Shown here one piece after another: positions 8,296 through 16,338 of a DNA stretch of 64,000 nucleotides. Location of the stretch: positions 1 through 64,000 of the forward strand of contig JBFOMG010000002.1 in assembly GCA_040830725.1 (NCBI GenBank), written 5' to 3'. The notes beneath the pieces are model-generated. The model saw only the letters and a program-made list of their open reading frames with translations, was not told the DNA's origin and searched no databases. This DNA comes from JAWKWH01 sp040830725. GTDB lineage: Bacteria > Pseudomonadota > Alphaproteobacteria > Rhizobiales > Rhizobiaceae. A program made the translations under genes and the position numbers. The stretch's first letter is position 1; every line of letters starts with the position of its first letter.

Positions 8296-8778
8296 TCATG
8301 TCTGAGATTCAGCGTGTCGACGGCCAATCGGGTGCATGTTCTTTCGATGGAAGTTTTCCGTGCCGGCGGCACAAAGAACAAGACGCGAGATCTTCCAGCC
8401 CGCTGCGGTTCGGCGGAAGGTGTGATGGTATTGTCCCCATAACTCGCTTGTCTCGGGACGGTCCCGATATCGGTGCCATGCATAGAGATAGCAGGTGCTC
8501 GTTGCTGCGTCCGGTCCATCGAAGCGAATGGTAATGTTGGATACATGGTGGCTCGTCGCGGCGAATAGATCGGTCAAGCCGCGTTCGATCATCGGACCAA
8601 ATTCCGACTGTCCCGACATGGGCGGAACGTCAGGTCCGTAATCAATCAGGGCGTCGCCGGTGAAAAGATCAATCACAGCATCATGCTCGGCCCGATCGAA
8701 ATGAAAGCAATAGGCGTGAATCAGATCAGAAATGTCTGACTTGTCGATCAGTCCATCTAGGGTTTGAGCGTGGTTCAT
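8296..8778 (-). CDS. SnoaL-like / NTF2-fold protein (first copy)
   Basis: 160 residues of the SnoaL_4/NTF2-like cone fold. Typical features are the N-terminal helix and strand LIHAYCFHFDRAEHDAVIDL, the FTGDALIDYG strand, the HHVSNI motif, and a C-terminal sheet ending YHHTFRRTAAGWKISR. Members include small dehydratases, isomerases and ring-hydroxylase beta subunits, but the reaction cannot be assigned. ATG 8778 has GGAGA six bases upstream. It is the last gene of a minus-strand series: GST, SDR, SnoaL, SDR, SnoaL. The second copy at 9663-10157 shares its layout and the HH-[VI]-SNI motif, so the two may act on successive intermediates. Confidence 0.75.
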   Translation of the reverse strand: MNHAQTLDGLIDKSDISDLIHAYCFHFDRAEHDAVIDLFTGDALIDYGPDVPPMSGQSEFGPMIERGLTDLFAATSHHVSNITIRFDGPDAATSTCYLYAWHRYRDRPETSELWGQYHHTFRRTAAGWKISRLVLCAAGTENFHRKNMHPIGRRHAESQT

Positions 8779-8896
8779 GCTGGGTCTCCGATTCACTCCA
8801 TTTCTTTCATTTCCGCGTTAACAGGGCGCTCTCGTTGAGTTTGCTTGTTGCGCCAACGGTGTTTACTCGCAGGGGCATAGGCGCCGGATGCGCGGT

Positions 8897-9631
8897 CTAG
8901 TTGTCCAGCACCTGGCCACCGGGCGACTGATCAACGGGCGTAATCTCGATTGTCCCGACGTTGACATGGATTGGGGCGCGCAGCGCAAAGCGAACAGCAT
9001 CGGCAATGTCGTCTGGAGCCAGCGGCCTGATCTCGGATACGAAGGCATCACGCGTGTCCTGATCCTGGAACACCCTCTTGAAAAACCCGGTGACCGTTCG
9101 ACCCGGGCAGATTTCCGTATGTCGGATCTTCGTTCTGTTCAGTTCCATACGCAGATTACTCGAAAGCATGTGGATCGCCCCTTTACTGGCGCCATAGACC
9201 GACATGCCGAGCGGATAGAGACCGGCAATCGAACCCATCTCAACGATGTGCCCGCGCTTGCGGGTTATCATACCCGGCAAAGTCGCCCGCAAAACATGGA
9301 GGGCAGCGGTGACATTAACCTCCATCATCTCGTCGATTTGATCCGGTTTCATACTGGCAAAACCGCCTGCGGTCCCATGGGCCAGACCGGCATTGTTGAC
9401 GACGACGTCAAATTCACGCTCTCCTAGACGGCTATAGATTTCGCGGGTATCGCGAAGATTGAGCACCATCGCTTCGCAGCCTTCGTGCTGGCAGACAGCC
9501 TCCAACGGTTCAGCGCGTGAACCCAATGCCACCACCTCCATACCTTCCCGCCGAAGCATGTTGACACAGGCCCTTCCTATGCCGCTGGAAGCACCAGTTA
9601 TCAGCGCAGATTGATAGTCATGGATCGGCAT
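8897..9631 (-). CDS. Short-chain dehydrogenase/reductase (YdfG-like)
   Basis: NAD(P)-dependent classical SDR, 244 residues. TGASSGIGR is the cofactor-binding motif, NNAG the structural motif, and the active site is S in GSIAG with YGASK as the YxxxK pair. The sequence resembles the L-allo-threonine/3-hydroxy acid dehydrogenase (YdfG) group: PGRTVTGFFKRVF after the catalytic segment, and no glycine-rich end. ATG 9631 is preferred, with GGAGG six bases upstream. The gene sits 31 bases after the upstream SnoaL-like gene, so they are probably cotranscribed. The substrate is unknown; oxidation of a beta-hydroxy acid is a reasonable guess. Confidence 0.85.
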   Translation of the reverse strand: MPIHDYQSALITGASSGIGRACVNMLRREGMEVVALGSRAEPLEAVCQHEGCEAMVLNLRDTREIYSRLGEREFDVVVNNAGLAHGTAGGFASMKPDQIDEMMEVNVTAALHVLRATLPGMITRKRGHIVEMGSIAGLYPLGMSVYGASKGAIHMLSSNLRMELNRTKIRHTEICPGRTVTGFFKRVFQDQDTRDAFVSEIRPLAPDDIADAVRFALRAPIHVNVGTIEITPVDQSPGGQVLDN

Positions 9632-9662
9632 GCCATCCCTCCAGGTTCTCTGTGCATTATCT

Positions 9663-10157
9663 CTATTGGTCCAATCCTTCCGGTGGATACCAACCCGGCG
9701 GCGGTTTCCGGCGAGGCGCTGACGCCAGAGGCACACGGAATCCCTGGTCCGAGCCGTTCATATCCATACGGCGTTGCGAAATCCGCCAACGTTCCTCGGC
9801 TTTGACCAGCAAATCGAGATACCGTCCCATCACAACTGCGCTGGCACCATCGGCCTTTTCATGCCATGCGAAAACGTAACTTTCCGCCCGCGCTCGATTT
9901 GTTCCATCAGGCCAGATTCGGATATTCGAGATGTGATGCGACGTTCGACGCCAGCGCCACATTCTGGCCAGTGAGGCCTCCAGCGCGACCCGTCCTTTTG
10001 CTTTAAGCCGAGCATCGTCCCCGTAGGCCACATCGCAGTCTTCGGTGAAAAGCGCGGCCAGGGCTTCCAGTTCCATTCGATCAAGAAGACGGCAATAATC
10101 CACCAGCAGATCGTAAATTTCGAAGCGGTCGCTGACAGATATCATAGGATCGTCCAT
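9663..10157 (-). CDS. SnoaL-like / NTF2-fold protein (second copy)
   Basis: 164 residues with the same fold as the 8296-8778 product: FEIYDLLVDYCRLLDRMELE helix pair, LFTEDCDVAYGDD strand, SHHISNIRIW, and WRISQRRMDMNG in the last strands. A proline-rich tail (PRRKPPPGWYPPEG) extends past the usual domain end. An upstream TTG at 10172 is a possible start, but the ATG at 10157 is preferred. It lies between two SDR genes on the same strand. No catalytic residues are assigned; the SnoaL_4 branch contains both enzymes and binding proteins. Confidence 0.72.
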   Translation of the reverse strand: MDDPMISVSDRFEIYDLLVDYCRLLDRMELEALAALFTEDCDVAYGDDARLKAKGRVALEASLARMWRWRRTSHHISNIRIWPDGTNRARAESYVFAWHEKADGASAVVMGRYLDLLVKAEERWRISQRRMDMNGSDQGFRVPLASAPRRKPPPGWYPPEGLDQ

Positions 10158-10243
10158 GTCCAGCCCACTCAATTGTTCGTCCGGAATTCACCAAAGGCGC
10201 TTACAAGATCGACTAACTTTCCGCCTCGATAACATGAACGGCA

Positions 10244-11023
10244 TCATCGAAGCTGCAATAATCCGCCGTCGATCGGCAAGATCTGTCCGGTCGTCCAGGA
10301 CGATCTTTCGGTGCCGAGCATATGCACCATTTCCGCGATTTCCTCTGGCCGGCCCCAGCGAGACAACGGATAGCGCTCGATGACTTGCGACAACAAAGCT
10401 TCCATATCTGCGTCGTTTGCCGCACGCGCCCGAAACTGCGATTCCGACAGGGGTGTTCGAACCGCCCCGGGTGCGACTGCGTTAACCCGGACACCATCGG
10501 CTGCAAAGTCAGCGGCGAGCTGACGGGTCAAGGCGGCAATGGCACCCTTGGCAGCCGAATAGGCCGCTACGCCTTTCATGCCGGCAAGCGCGACCGTCGA
10601 AGTTGTGAAGACGAGGGTACCCTTCGATCGTTGCAAATGCGGAATAACCGCGCGGGCAGTGAGGAATGCACCGGTGGCGTTCACGTCGAGCGCGCGACGC
10701 CAGTCGGCGAGCGTCAACGACAAAATACCGCCCTCCACCATTGCACCTGCATTGGCAGCCACGCAGTCAATCCGACCGGTTTTGGCGATCGTATTGGATA
10801 CCATTGCGGCAACAGAAGCCTCTTCCACGACATCGCAACGCTGAGCAAGCGCCTTTCCGCCATTCGATTCGATCTCGTCAGCGACTGAGCCGGCCGTTTC
10901 GCTGTCAATGTCAGCGCAAACAACCGTATATTCATCATCGGCAAACCGGAGCGCAATTGCCCGGCCGATTCCGGATCCAGCACCTGTAACCACGACGGTC
11001 CGCGTATGTGAATCAGTTGCCAC
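10244..11023 (-). CDS. Short-chain dehydrogenase/reductase
   Basis: Classical SDR, 259 residues from a GTG start at 11023, chosen because AGGA lies 8 bases upstream and translation begins just before the Rossmann strand TVVVTGAGSGIGRA. A longer frame runs into the GST gene and is unlikely. Other motifs are CADI after beta-2 (an acidic residue favouring NAD), NAGA, the catalytic Ser of TTSTVA, and YSAAK. PGAVRTPL and an IDGG C-terminus are typical of the 3-oxoacyl-ACP-reductase-like branch. It starts 10 bases after the GST stop, so the two are probably translated from one message. The substrate is unknown. Confidence 0.88.
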   Translation of the reverse strand: MATDSHTRTVVVTGAGSGIGRAIALRFADDEYTVVCADIDSETAGSVADEIESNGGKALAQRCDVVEEASVAAMVSNTIAKTGRIDCVAANAGAMVEGGILSLTLADWRRALDVNATGAFLTARAVIPHLQRSKGTLVFTTSTVALAGMKGVAAYSAAKGAIAALTRQLAADFAADGVRVNAVAPGAVRTPLSESQFRARAANDADMEALLSQVIERYPLSRWGRPEEIAEMVHMLGTERSSWTTGQILPIDGGLLQLR

Positions 11024-11033
11024 AATCGCAATC

Positions 11034-11726
11034 CTAGCTCGGATCCGGGGCAAAGATCTGCGGGTAAAGCGATCGCATCGCCTCCTCATCGAACTCTTGC
11101 TTGAATTCGTGCCGGTCCTTGAGCGCGACCGCGCGTTGTGCGGCGGGACGCGCGTTGATGTCATTCATCAGCCGGTCGATATTGGGATACTTGTCCATAA
11201 TGGCATCATCGCCCAGCATGAAGCTTAGCCTTTCGGCCCAACCCCAAACAGACATGTCGACAATCGAGTAGTCAGCACCGAGCACATAGGGCGATCGCGA
11301 GAGGCGGTCTTCAACAACCTGCCAGTGTCGGCGGGCTTCGAAGTCGTAACGTTTCAGCGCGTATGGAATTTTCTCGGGTGCAAAGTTTCGAAAATGAACT
11401 GCTTGACCAGAGAACGGACCGACGCCGGATGCGACAAACATCAGCCATGACAAAAGTTCGCCACGAATTTGATCACTGCCGGAAGGAATGAATTTCCTGG
11501 TTTTTTCCGCGAGATAAAGAAGAATCGCATTGCTGTCAAAGACGACAGTGGCACCATCGATAATCACCGGGAGCTTGGCGTTGGGATTGTATGCCCGGAA
11601 GGTCGCGCTATGCTGCTGACCCCTGCGTGTGTCGATGGGTATCGGCTCGTAAGACAGTCCAGCTTCTTCGAGAAAAAGCGCAACTTTCATCGGGTTTGGC
11701 GCGAGATTGTAAAAGAACTTGATCAT
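11034..11726 (-). CDS. Glutathione S-transferase family protein
   Basis: 230 residues. The N-terminal thioredoxin-fold domain begins MIKFFYNLAPNPMKVALFLEE and has the cis-proline segment KLPVIIDG followed by DSNAILLYLAE, the glutathione gamma-glutamyl site. The C-terminal helical domain contains SIVDMSVWGW (the N-capping box) and a partner helix LSWLMFVASGVGP. This resembles the YfcG/nu-type GSTs. Roles in such clusters include thiol-dependent ether cleavage, isomerisation and detoxification. It begins the GST-SDR-SnoaL-SDR-SnoaL run on the minus strand. AGGAA lies 9 bases before the ATG. Confidence 0.88.
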   Translation of the reverse strand: MIKFFYNLAPNPMKVALFLEEAGLSYEPIPIDTRRGQQHSATFRAYNPNAKLPVIIDGATVVFDSNAILLYLAEKTRKFIPSGSDQIRGELLSWLMFVASGVGPFSGQAVHFRNFAPEKIPYALKRYDFEARRHWQVVEDRLSRSPYVLGADYSIVDMSVWGWAERLSFMLGDDAIMDKYPNIDRLMNDINARPAAQRAVALKDRHEFKQEFDEEAMRSLYPQIFAPDPS

Positions 11727-11887
11727 TCCATCGGGTTCCTGTCAGGTTCCGACTGAGTGTTTTACGACCCATTTGTCTACGCAAGCGTGGATGCCTGTTT
11801 GTCTATTCCGCACGGGCCTTTGTTTATCGCTACGAATTCGGTTTGTGCGCTTCCAATTTTCGAGCATGGGTGAAATCAGCAAAGTAC

Positions 11888-12991
11888 CTAACGGCACTCG
11901 CGCAGAGGCTTCCCTATGATATCAAGATTAAGCGCTACACCAAGTCCGGGCGTCGTTGCAGCCGCCATGCTGCCTTTCGTTCGCTTAGGCGCTCCGTCGG
12001 CAAAATCGACCGTCACGTAGGAGTTGAAATCCGTCGAGGAGAAGCGAAACCGCTCCGGAGTTGAGTGGGCCAGCGCTGCTATCGCAGCAGTTACGATATC
12101 ACCACCCCAGCTGTCTTCGATGCACATCGGATAGCCGAGAGATACGCAGATGTCGCGGATCCGGATGGCTTTCGTCAGGCCGCCAACTTTGGAGATCTTG
12201 AGATTTATCGCGTTCATTGCTCCGTCATGGTGGGCAGTCATGAAAGCATCGAGTCCGTCAATGGATTCGTCCAAAATGAAGGGCAGTGAAGTCGCTCGCC
12301 TGATGCCCAAGCATTCCGCGTAGGTTCTGCACGGCTGCTCGATATGGACCATTGTGTTTTTAACTGCATTCACGACCTGGAGTGCATCGCTCGAAGTCCA
12401 GCCCGTATTGGCATCGGCAACCAGCACGTCACCAGCCTGCAGCACCTCAGCAACCGCGTGTATCCGGTCAATATCGTCCGATGGATTGCCTCCAACCTTG
12501 AGTTGGAACTTTGTGTACCCTTCGCTGCGGTAGCCCGCGACATTGGCGGCCATCGCATCGGGCGTATCCTGGGATATCGCCCTGTAAAGTTCGACGGCCT
12601 CGCCGTGGCGACCGCCAAGCAATGTAACCAGTGGCAAATGCCCCGCCTTACCGAGCAGATCCCAGCAAGCCATGTCCAAGGCCGATTTGACATAGGGATG
12701 GCCAAGCAGCTCGCGGTCCATGACCTGTTCAATGACGGTGACCTCGCAGGGATCCAATCCGATGAGATGCGGCGCCAATTCGGCGATGCCAGCGCGTGCA
12801 CCTGCTCCATAGGCCGGCAGGTAGAATGGTCCGAGCGGGCAAATTTCCCCGACACCCGTCTGACCATCTTCGGTCAGTATTTCCACAACAGTAGAGTCGA
12901 AGACATCGACAGACTTCCCATCAGCCCACGTGTAGCGGCCCTCCTTCAGTGGCAAATCGATCTGATAGATTCGAATGGCCGATATCTTCAT
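11888..12991 (-). CDS. Mandelate racemase/muconate-lactonizing enzyme family (enolase superfamily)
   Basis: 367 residues from ATG 12991. The N-terminal capping domain is followed by a TIM-type barrel with metal ligands Asp193 (VADANTGW), Glu218 (HIEQPC) and Asp241 (ILDES), and candidate acid-base lysines Lys165 (FQLKVGG) and Lys265 (NLKISKVGG) on opposite faces. The two-lysine pattern is that of epimerases and dehydratases acting alpha to a carboxylate; cis-3-hydroxyproline dehydratase and hydroxyproline-betaine 2-epimerase share it. It directly follows a polar-amino-acid ABC importer on the same strand, which supports an amino-acid, imino-acid or betaine substrate. The exact reaction is inference. 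Confidence 0.85.
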   Translation of the reverse strand: MKISAIRIYQIDLPLKEGRYTWADGKSVDVFDSTVVEILTEDGQTGVGEICPLGPFYLPAYGAGARAGIAELAPHLIGLDPCEVTVIEQVMDRELLGHPYVKSALDMACWDLLGKAGHLPLVTLLGGRHGEAVELYRAISQDTPDAMAANVAGYRSEGYTKFQLKVGGNPSDDIDRIHAVAEVLQAGDVLVADANTGWTSSDALQVVNAVKNTMVHIEQPCRTYAECLGIRRATSLPFILDESIDGLDAFMTAHHDGAMNAINLKISKVGGLTKAIRIRDICVSLGYPMCIEDSWGGDIVTAAIAALAHSTPERFRFSSTDFNSYVTVDFADGAPKRTKGSMAAATTPGLGVALNLDIIGKPLRECR

Positions 12992-13004
12992 GTCTGTTCG
13001 CACA

Positions 13005-13742
13005 TCAATGCCGAATGATCTTGCCGAAAAAATCGCGTGCGCGCGCGCTCTTTGGCGCACCGAACATCTTATCCGGCGGCCCAATTTCTATCACTTCTCC
13101 CTCGTCCATGAACACGACATGGTCGGCAACTTCGCGAACAAAAGCCATCTCGTGACTTACGATAATCATGCTCATGCCTTCTGCAGCAAGCCGCCGGATA
13201 GTATCGAGCACTTCGTTGACGAGCTCAGGGTCCAGCGCTGAAGTCACCTCGTCGAGCAGCAAGATTTCGGGGTTAAGTGCGAGTGCACGCGCGATCGCAA
13301 CACGTTGCTGTTGGCCGCCGGACAGTTCGTCGGGGAAAGCATGCACCTTCTCGGACAGCCCCACCATCTCCAGCAGTTTTTCCGCTTCCGACATTACCTC
13401 CGCCGCACGTCGCCGTTTGATCTTGATGGGGGCGAGTGTGATATTTCTCAACACGTCCATGTTTTGGAACAGATTGTACTGCTGAAAAACGATCGCCATT
13501 TGATCCCGCGCCGCTCGCACAGCGCCGCTATTTTTGAAATCGATCGCGCGGCCGTGGATTTCCACCGTTCCCGAAGTTGCCGGCGTCAAGCCAACCAATG
13601 TCCGAAGGACGGTTGATTTACCGGAACCAGACGGTCCCACCAGGGCGACGACTTCGCCCTTTTCCATGGTGAAGTTCACGCCCTTCAAGACCTCAAGCGC
13701 GCCGTATTTTGCGCGCACGTCGTTCACCGCGAGGTGTGGCAA
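13005..13742 (-). CDS. Polar amino acid ABC transporter ATPase (GlnQ/HisP type)
   Basis: 245 residues, full length for the family. Walker A GPSGSGKST, Q-loop FQQYNLF, signature LSGGQQQR, Walker B ILLLDEVTSALDPE and the H-loop VSHEM are all present. The FQQYNLF/HEMAF pattern is specific to the polar amino acid uptake (PAAT) group. It overlaps the upstream permease gene by 50 bases and stops 14 bases before the enolase-superfamily start, so importer and enzyme form one operon. It energises uptake of the compound bound by the 15139-15948 binding protein. Confidence 0.95.
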   Translation of the reverse strand: MPHLAVNDVRAKYGALEVLKGVNFTMEKGEVVALVGPSGSGKSTVLRTLVGLTPATSGTVEIHGRAIDFKNSGAVRAARDQMAIVFQQYNLFQNMDVLRNITLAPIKIKRRRAAEVMSEAEKLLEMVGLSEKVHAFPDELSGGQQQRVAIARALALNPEILLLDEVTSALDPELVNEVLDTIRRLAAEGMSMIIVSHEMAFVREVADHVVFMDEGEVIEIGPPDKMFGAPKSARARDFFGKIIRH

Positions 13743-14406
13743 GCCGTTTCTCCAGATATTGGCCCAGCATGCTGAGCGGGAATGAAATCAGAAAATAGCA
13801 CATGGCTATCGTTCCAAACACAAGAATGCCAGAGTATCCCTGATTGTTGAGTTCCTTACCGCGGAAGGTCAGTTCGAAAACACCGATTTGGCTGACAAGA
13901 GCGGTATCTTTGATAAACGAGACCGCGAATGCGATCGCCGGTGGGACGATCACCGGCCAAGCTTGCGGCAATACAATCGTGACCGTTGTTCTTAACCGGG
14001 ACAAATTCATGGTCTGCGCGGCTTCAATCTGGGTGTGCGGCACCGATTCCAAGCCGCCGCGAATGATGTCCGCGGTATACGCAATCGAATATATGCAAAT
14101 CGCGATCACAGCGATGGTAAAGAGGGAGGCGTCGGTGGAGATCGTCTGAATGAAGAACAATACCAGGTAGATCACGACCAGGAATGGAATTCGCCGAAAC
14201 ACTTCAACATAGCTGATGCAGATGAGGCGAAGTGGCAACGCCCAGAGACCGGGTGTCTGACGCAGATATACCAGCACAAAGGCCAAGAAAAAGCCGATAA
14301 GACAGCCGACCAGCGTCATGGCAAGCGTAAGACCTGCCGATTCCAGCAGTAGCGTCATATTTCCCGAGGTAAAGAACCGCGGAAGCTGTTCAATGATCCT
14401 GTCCAT
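13693..14406 (-). CDS. Polar amino acid ABC transporter permease (second)
   Basis: HisM/GlnP-type inner membrane permease, 237 residues from ATG 14406, whose A overlaps the stop codon of the upstream permease gene (TGATG). Several hydrophobic segments are visible. The cytoplasmic EAA loop reads EAAQTMNLSRLRTTVTIVLPQA, and AIAFAVSFIKDTALVSQIGV is typical of the PAAT family. It pairs with the 14406-15083 product to form the heterodimeric channel. A start 33 bases upstream is possible but would overlap the neighbour more. Confidence 0.92.
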   Translation of the reverse strand: MDRIIEQLPRFFTSGNMTLLLESAGLTLAMTLVGCLIGFFLAFVLVYLRQTPGLWALPLRLICISYVEVFRRIPFLVVIYLVLFFIQTISTDASLFTIAVIAICIYSIAYTADIIRGGLESVPHTQIEAAQTMNLSRLRTTVTIVLPQAWPVIVPPAIAFAVSFIKDTALVSQIGVFELTFRGKELNNQGYSGILVFGTIAMCYFLISFPLSMLGQYLEKRLATPRGERRARKIRRA

Positions 14407-15083
14407 CAGAAGATCCGCGCCTTGACGCGAAAAGCCCATCGCCCAAAAAGGGCCAGCCCGATACTGGCCACGAATGTGAGCACGACATACATCACCGCGA
14501 TTACAGAGAAGTACTCGAGCCAGCGATAATTGATCGTGGAAAGATTGATCGCGGTTCCGGTCAGCTCGTCCACGCCAATAACCGCTCCAATCGACGTGCC
14601 CATAACGAGAATGACGATGAAGAAATTCGCAACCGCAGGATAGATTGATTTGGCGATATGGGGAACGACAATGTATCGAATTTGCTGGAGGACGGACATT
14701 CCGATTGTTATGCCTGCTTCCAGTTCGGGTCTTCGCACAGAAAGGAATCCTGCGCGCAAGATCAAGGTCAGATAGGCACCGGCGTTCAAAATCAGCCCAA
14801 TCAGGACACAGGCTTCACTCGACCAACGGATGCCAATTTCCGGCAGACCGAAATACAGAAAGTAGATCTGTATCAGCGCCGGAGTGTTGGTGATGAACAC
14901 GACGTAGCTATCGACCAGAAAACGAAACGGCTGGGGCGCGAAGCTCTTGATCGAGGCGCCAACCAACCCAATCAGCAGACCCCCGGCGAATGCAAGCACT
15001 CCAAGCTGAAACGTGAGCCAGGCGCCTTCGAGCAGCGCCCCAAAATTTTCCCAGACGATACCGTACTGAAACTTGTAATTCAT
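14406..15083 (-). CDS. Polar amino acid ABC transporter permease (first)
   Basis: 225-residue HisQ-type permease. Hydrophobic segments begin at WLTFQLGVLAFAGGLLIGLV. FITNTPALIQIYFLYFGLPE is the conserved R/N-TP-x-Q region of PAAT permeases, and an EAA-like loop ELEAGITIGMSVLQQIRYIV follows. It lies 55 bases after the binding-protein gene, with a GC-rich stem-loop in between that may lower expression of the membrane subunits relative to the binding protein. Confidence 0.92.
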   Translation of the reverse strand: MNYKFQYGIVWENFGALLEGAWLTFQLGVLAFAGGLLIGLVGASIKSFAPQPFRFLVDSYVVFITNTPALIQIYFLYFGLPEIGIRWSSEACVLIGLILNAGAYLTLILRAGFLSVRRPELEAGITIGMSVLQQIRYIVVPHIAKSIYPAVANFFIVILVMGTSIGAVIGVDELTGTAINLSTINYRWLEYFSVIAVMYVVLTFVASIGLALFGRWAFRVKARIF

Positions 15084-15098
15084 GGAACGAAGGGAAAC

Positions 15099-15130
15099 GG
15101 CCCCGCCCTGCCTTCAGGCCGGACGGGGCC
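15099..15130 (-). promoter_or_regulatory. Intercistronic stem-loop after binding-protein gene
   Basis: GGCCCCG (15099-15105) pairs with CGGGGCC (15124-15130), with further pairing inside. It has no T run, so it is more likely an mRNA-stabilising or partial attenuating structure than a full terminator. Confidence 0.55.
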
Positions 15131-15138
15131 AGTCTTAC

Positions 15139-15948
15139 CTAGAAGTATGGGTCAGGATCGACTGTGCGCAGCATAGGCGCGCCGTAATATTTCTCCCACG
15201 TCGCATTCACCGTGCCTGAGGAATGCAAATCATAAAGAATGATATTCAGGACTTCGGTGAGGTTGTTATTATCCTGCGACACTCCAATGGCGCAATAGGC
15301 GACAAAGATCGGATTCTCCACGACCCTCCAGTTCACATCCGGGTAGTTTTTTGTAAACGCCATGAAGAAATCGATGTTCTCGACAATAGCGTCCGCACGA
15401 CCTTGCCCGACAAGGCGGACGGTATCAGCGAGCGTATCCACCAGTTCAAGCGTGACATTCGGCATGTTTTCCTCAATCCAGCCGACAGTCCAGTTTCCAC
15501 GCATGTTGGCCAGCGTTACGCCTTCCTTGTTGAAATCTTCCCAGCTACTGCCCTCAATCTTGTCGGTTGCCAAAACGGCCAAGACCTCAGTGTGCAGCGG
15601 AACGGTGTAGTCGATAAGCTTCGCCCGCTCTGAATTTCGGGTAAGCGCACCGAGCGAGATGTCAATTCGGTCGGAAACCAGGAAAGGAACCCGCTGAGGA
15701 GTCTCTGTTGGAACCCACTCCACTTCCACGCCAAGTTTCTGGGCGATGGCGCCGCCAATTTCGATGTCGAAACCTTCCCATTCACCATCGCTGTTTCGTA
15801 CCGACATGTTCGGGAAGTTCGGGTTGATTCCTATGCGAATCTTGCCATCGGAAAGAATCTGATCAAGTGACTTTGCCGCTGCAGGTACCATCGATAATCC
15901 GATGATAGTAAGACCTGCGACAGCAGTTAGTAGGGTACGTCTCAACAT
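15139..15948 (-). CDS. Polar amino acid ABC transporter substrate-binding protein
   Basis: Periplasmic SBP family 3 protein, 269 residues. A Sec signal (LRRTLLTAVAGLTIIGLSMVPAAA) is followed by the first lobe, DGKIRIGINPNFPNMS and GFDIEIGGAIAQKLGVEVEWV, which is the usual entry of family 3. The Arg that normally contacts the ligand carboxylate lies in SLGALTRNSERAKLIDYT, and the usual Asp of the binding site in RADAIVEN. ATG 15948 has GGAGG eight bases upstream; the ATG two codons earlier is too close to that element. The promoter region carries the GTGCG-N6-GAAC operator. The ligand is unknown, but an amino or imino acid or betaine is likely. Confidence 0.92.
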   Translation of the reverse strand: MLRRTLLTAVAGLTIIGLSMVPAAAKSLDQILSDGKIRIGINPNFPNMSVRNSDGEWEGFDIEIGGAIAQKLGVEVEWVPTETPQRVPFLVSDRIDISLGALTRNSERAKLIDYTVPLHTEVLAVLATDKIEGSSWEDFNKEGVTLANMRGNWTVGWIEENMPNVTLELVDTLADTVRLVGQGRADAIVENIDFFMAFTKNYPDVNWRVVENPIFVAYCAIGVSQDNNNLTEVLNIILYDLHSSGTVNATWEKYYGAPMLRTVDPDPYF

Positions 15949-16338
15949 TGGCATGACCTCCAGCTATTGCGGATGGAACCAGTTCCGGTCGGTGGTTCCC
16001 TTCGCCCCTTTGTGGGGCTATTTGTGCGCAAAATGAACTTTTGTGCGCAAATAACCTGCTCCAAGTCTGGCGATCGTGTCAATGGTGCAGTGGATTCGTC
16101 CTCGACGTGGATCAAATTCGCCACCCAACATGGCGTTGACAGATCGGGTTCAACAAGCGTTATGCCGACGTCATGCCATTGTTGGCTTCTGCATCGCAAA
16201 TCAGAGATCTGCTGCGCTTCAACGGTCGTGCGGCGCTCTGTGTGTTTCCAACTGAGGTTGACTTTGGCGTCGGTATTCGAAGCCACTGGCTCTTGCAAAC
16301 GACTGAGCGCGATCAAGGGTAAGGCTGAGGTAATAGAT
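15949..16338. other. Divergent regulatory region between ABC importer and AcoX-like gene
   Basis: Some 390 bases with no supportable gene. It contains the operator pair at 16024-16057, about 75 bases upstream of the binding-protein gene. The right half has an open frame continuous with the AcoX-like gene but no domain similarity or ribosome binding site, so it is treated as leader. Confidence 0.55.
16024..16057 (+). promoter_or_regulatory. IclR-type operator (site 1, tandem)
   Basis: GTGCGCAAAATGAAC at 16024-16038 matches GTGCG-N6-GAAC. TTTT and a degenerate second copy (GTGCGCAAATAAC) follow at a 19-base period. The same pattern occurs at 17502, 24614/24633, 26443 and 31226. Confidence 0.65.

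Noticed and set aside
10322..10888. 188-codon plus-strand frame
   Set aside because: Antisense to a classical SDR with all motifs; arginine/histidine-rich composition typical of a shadow frame.
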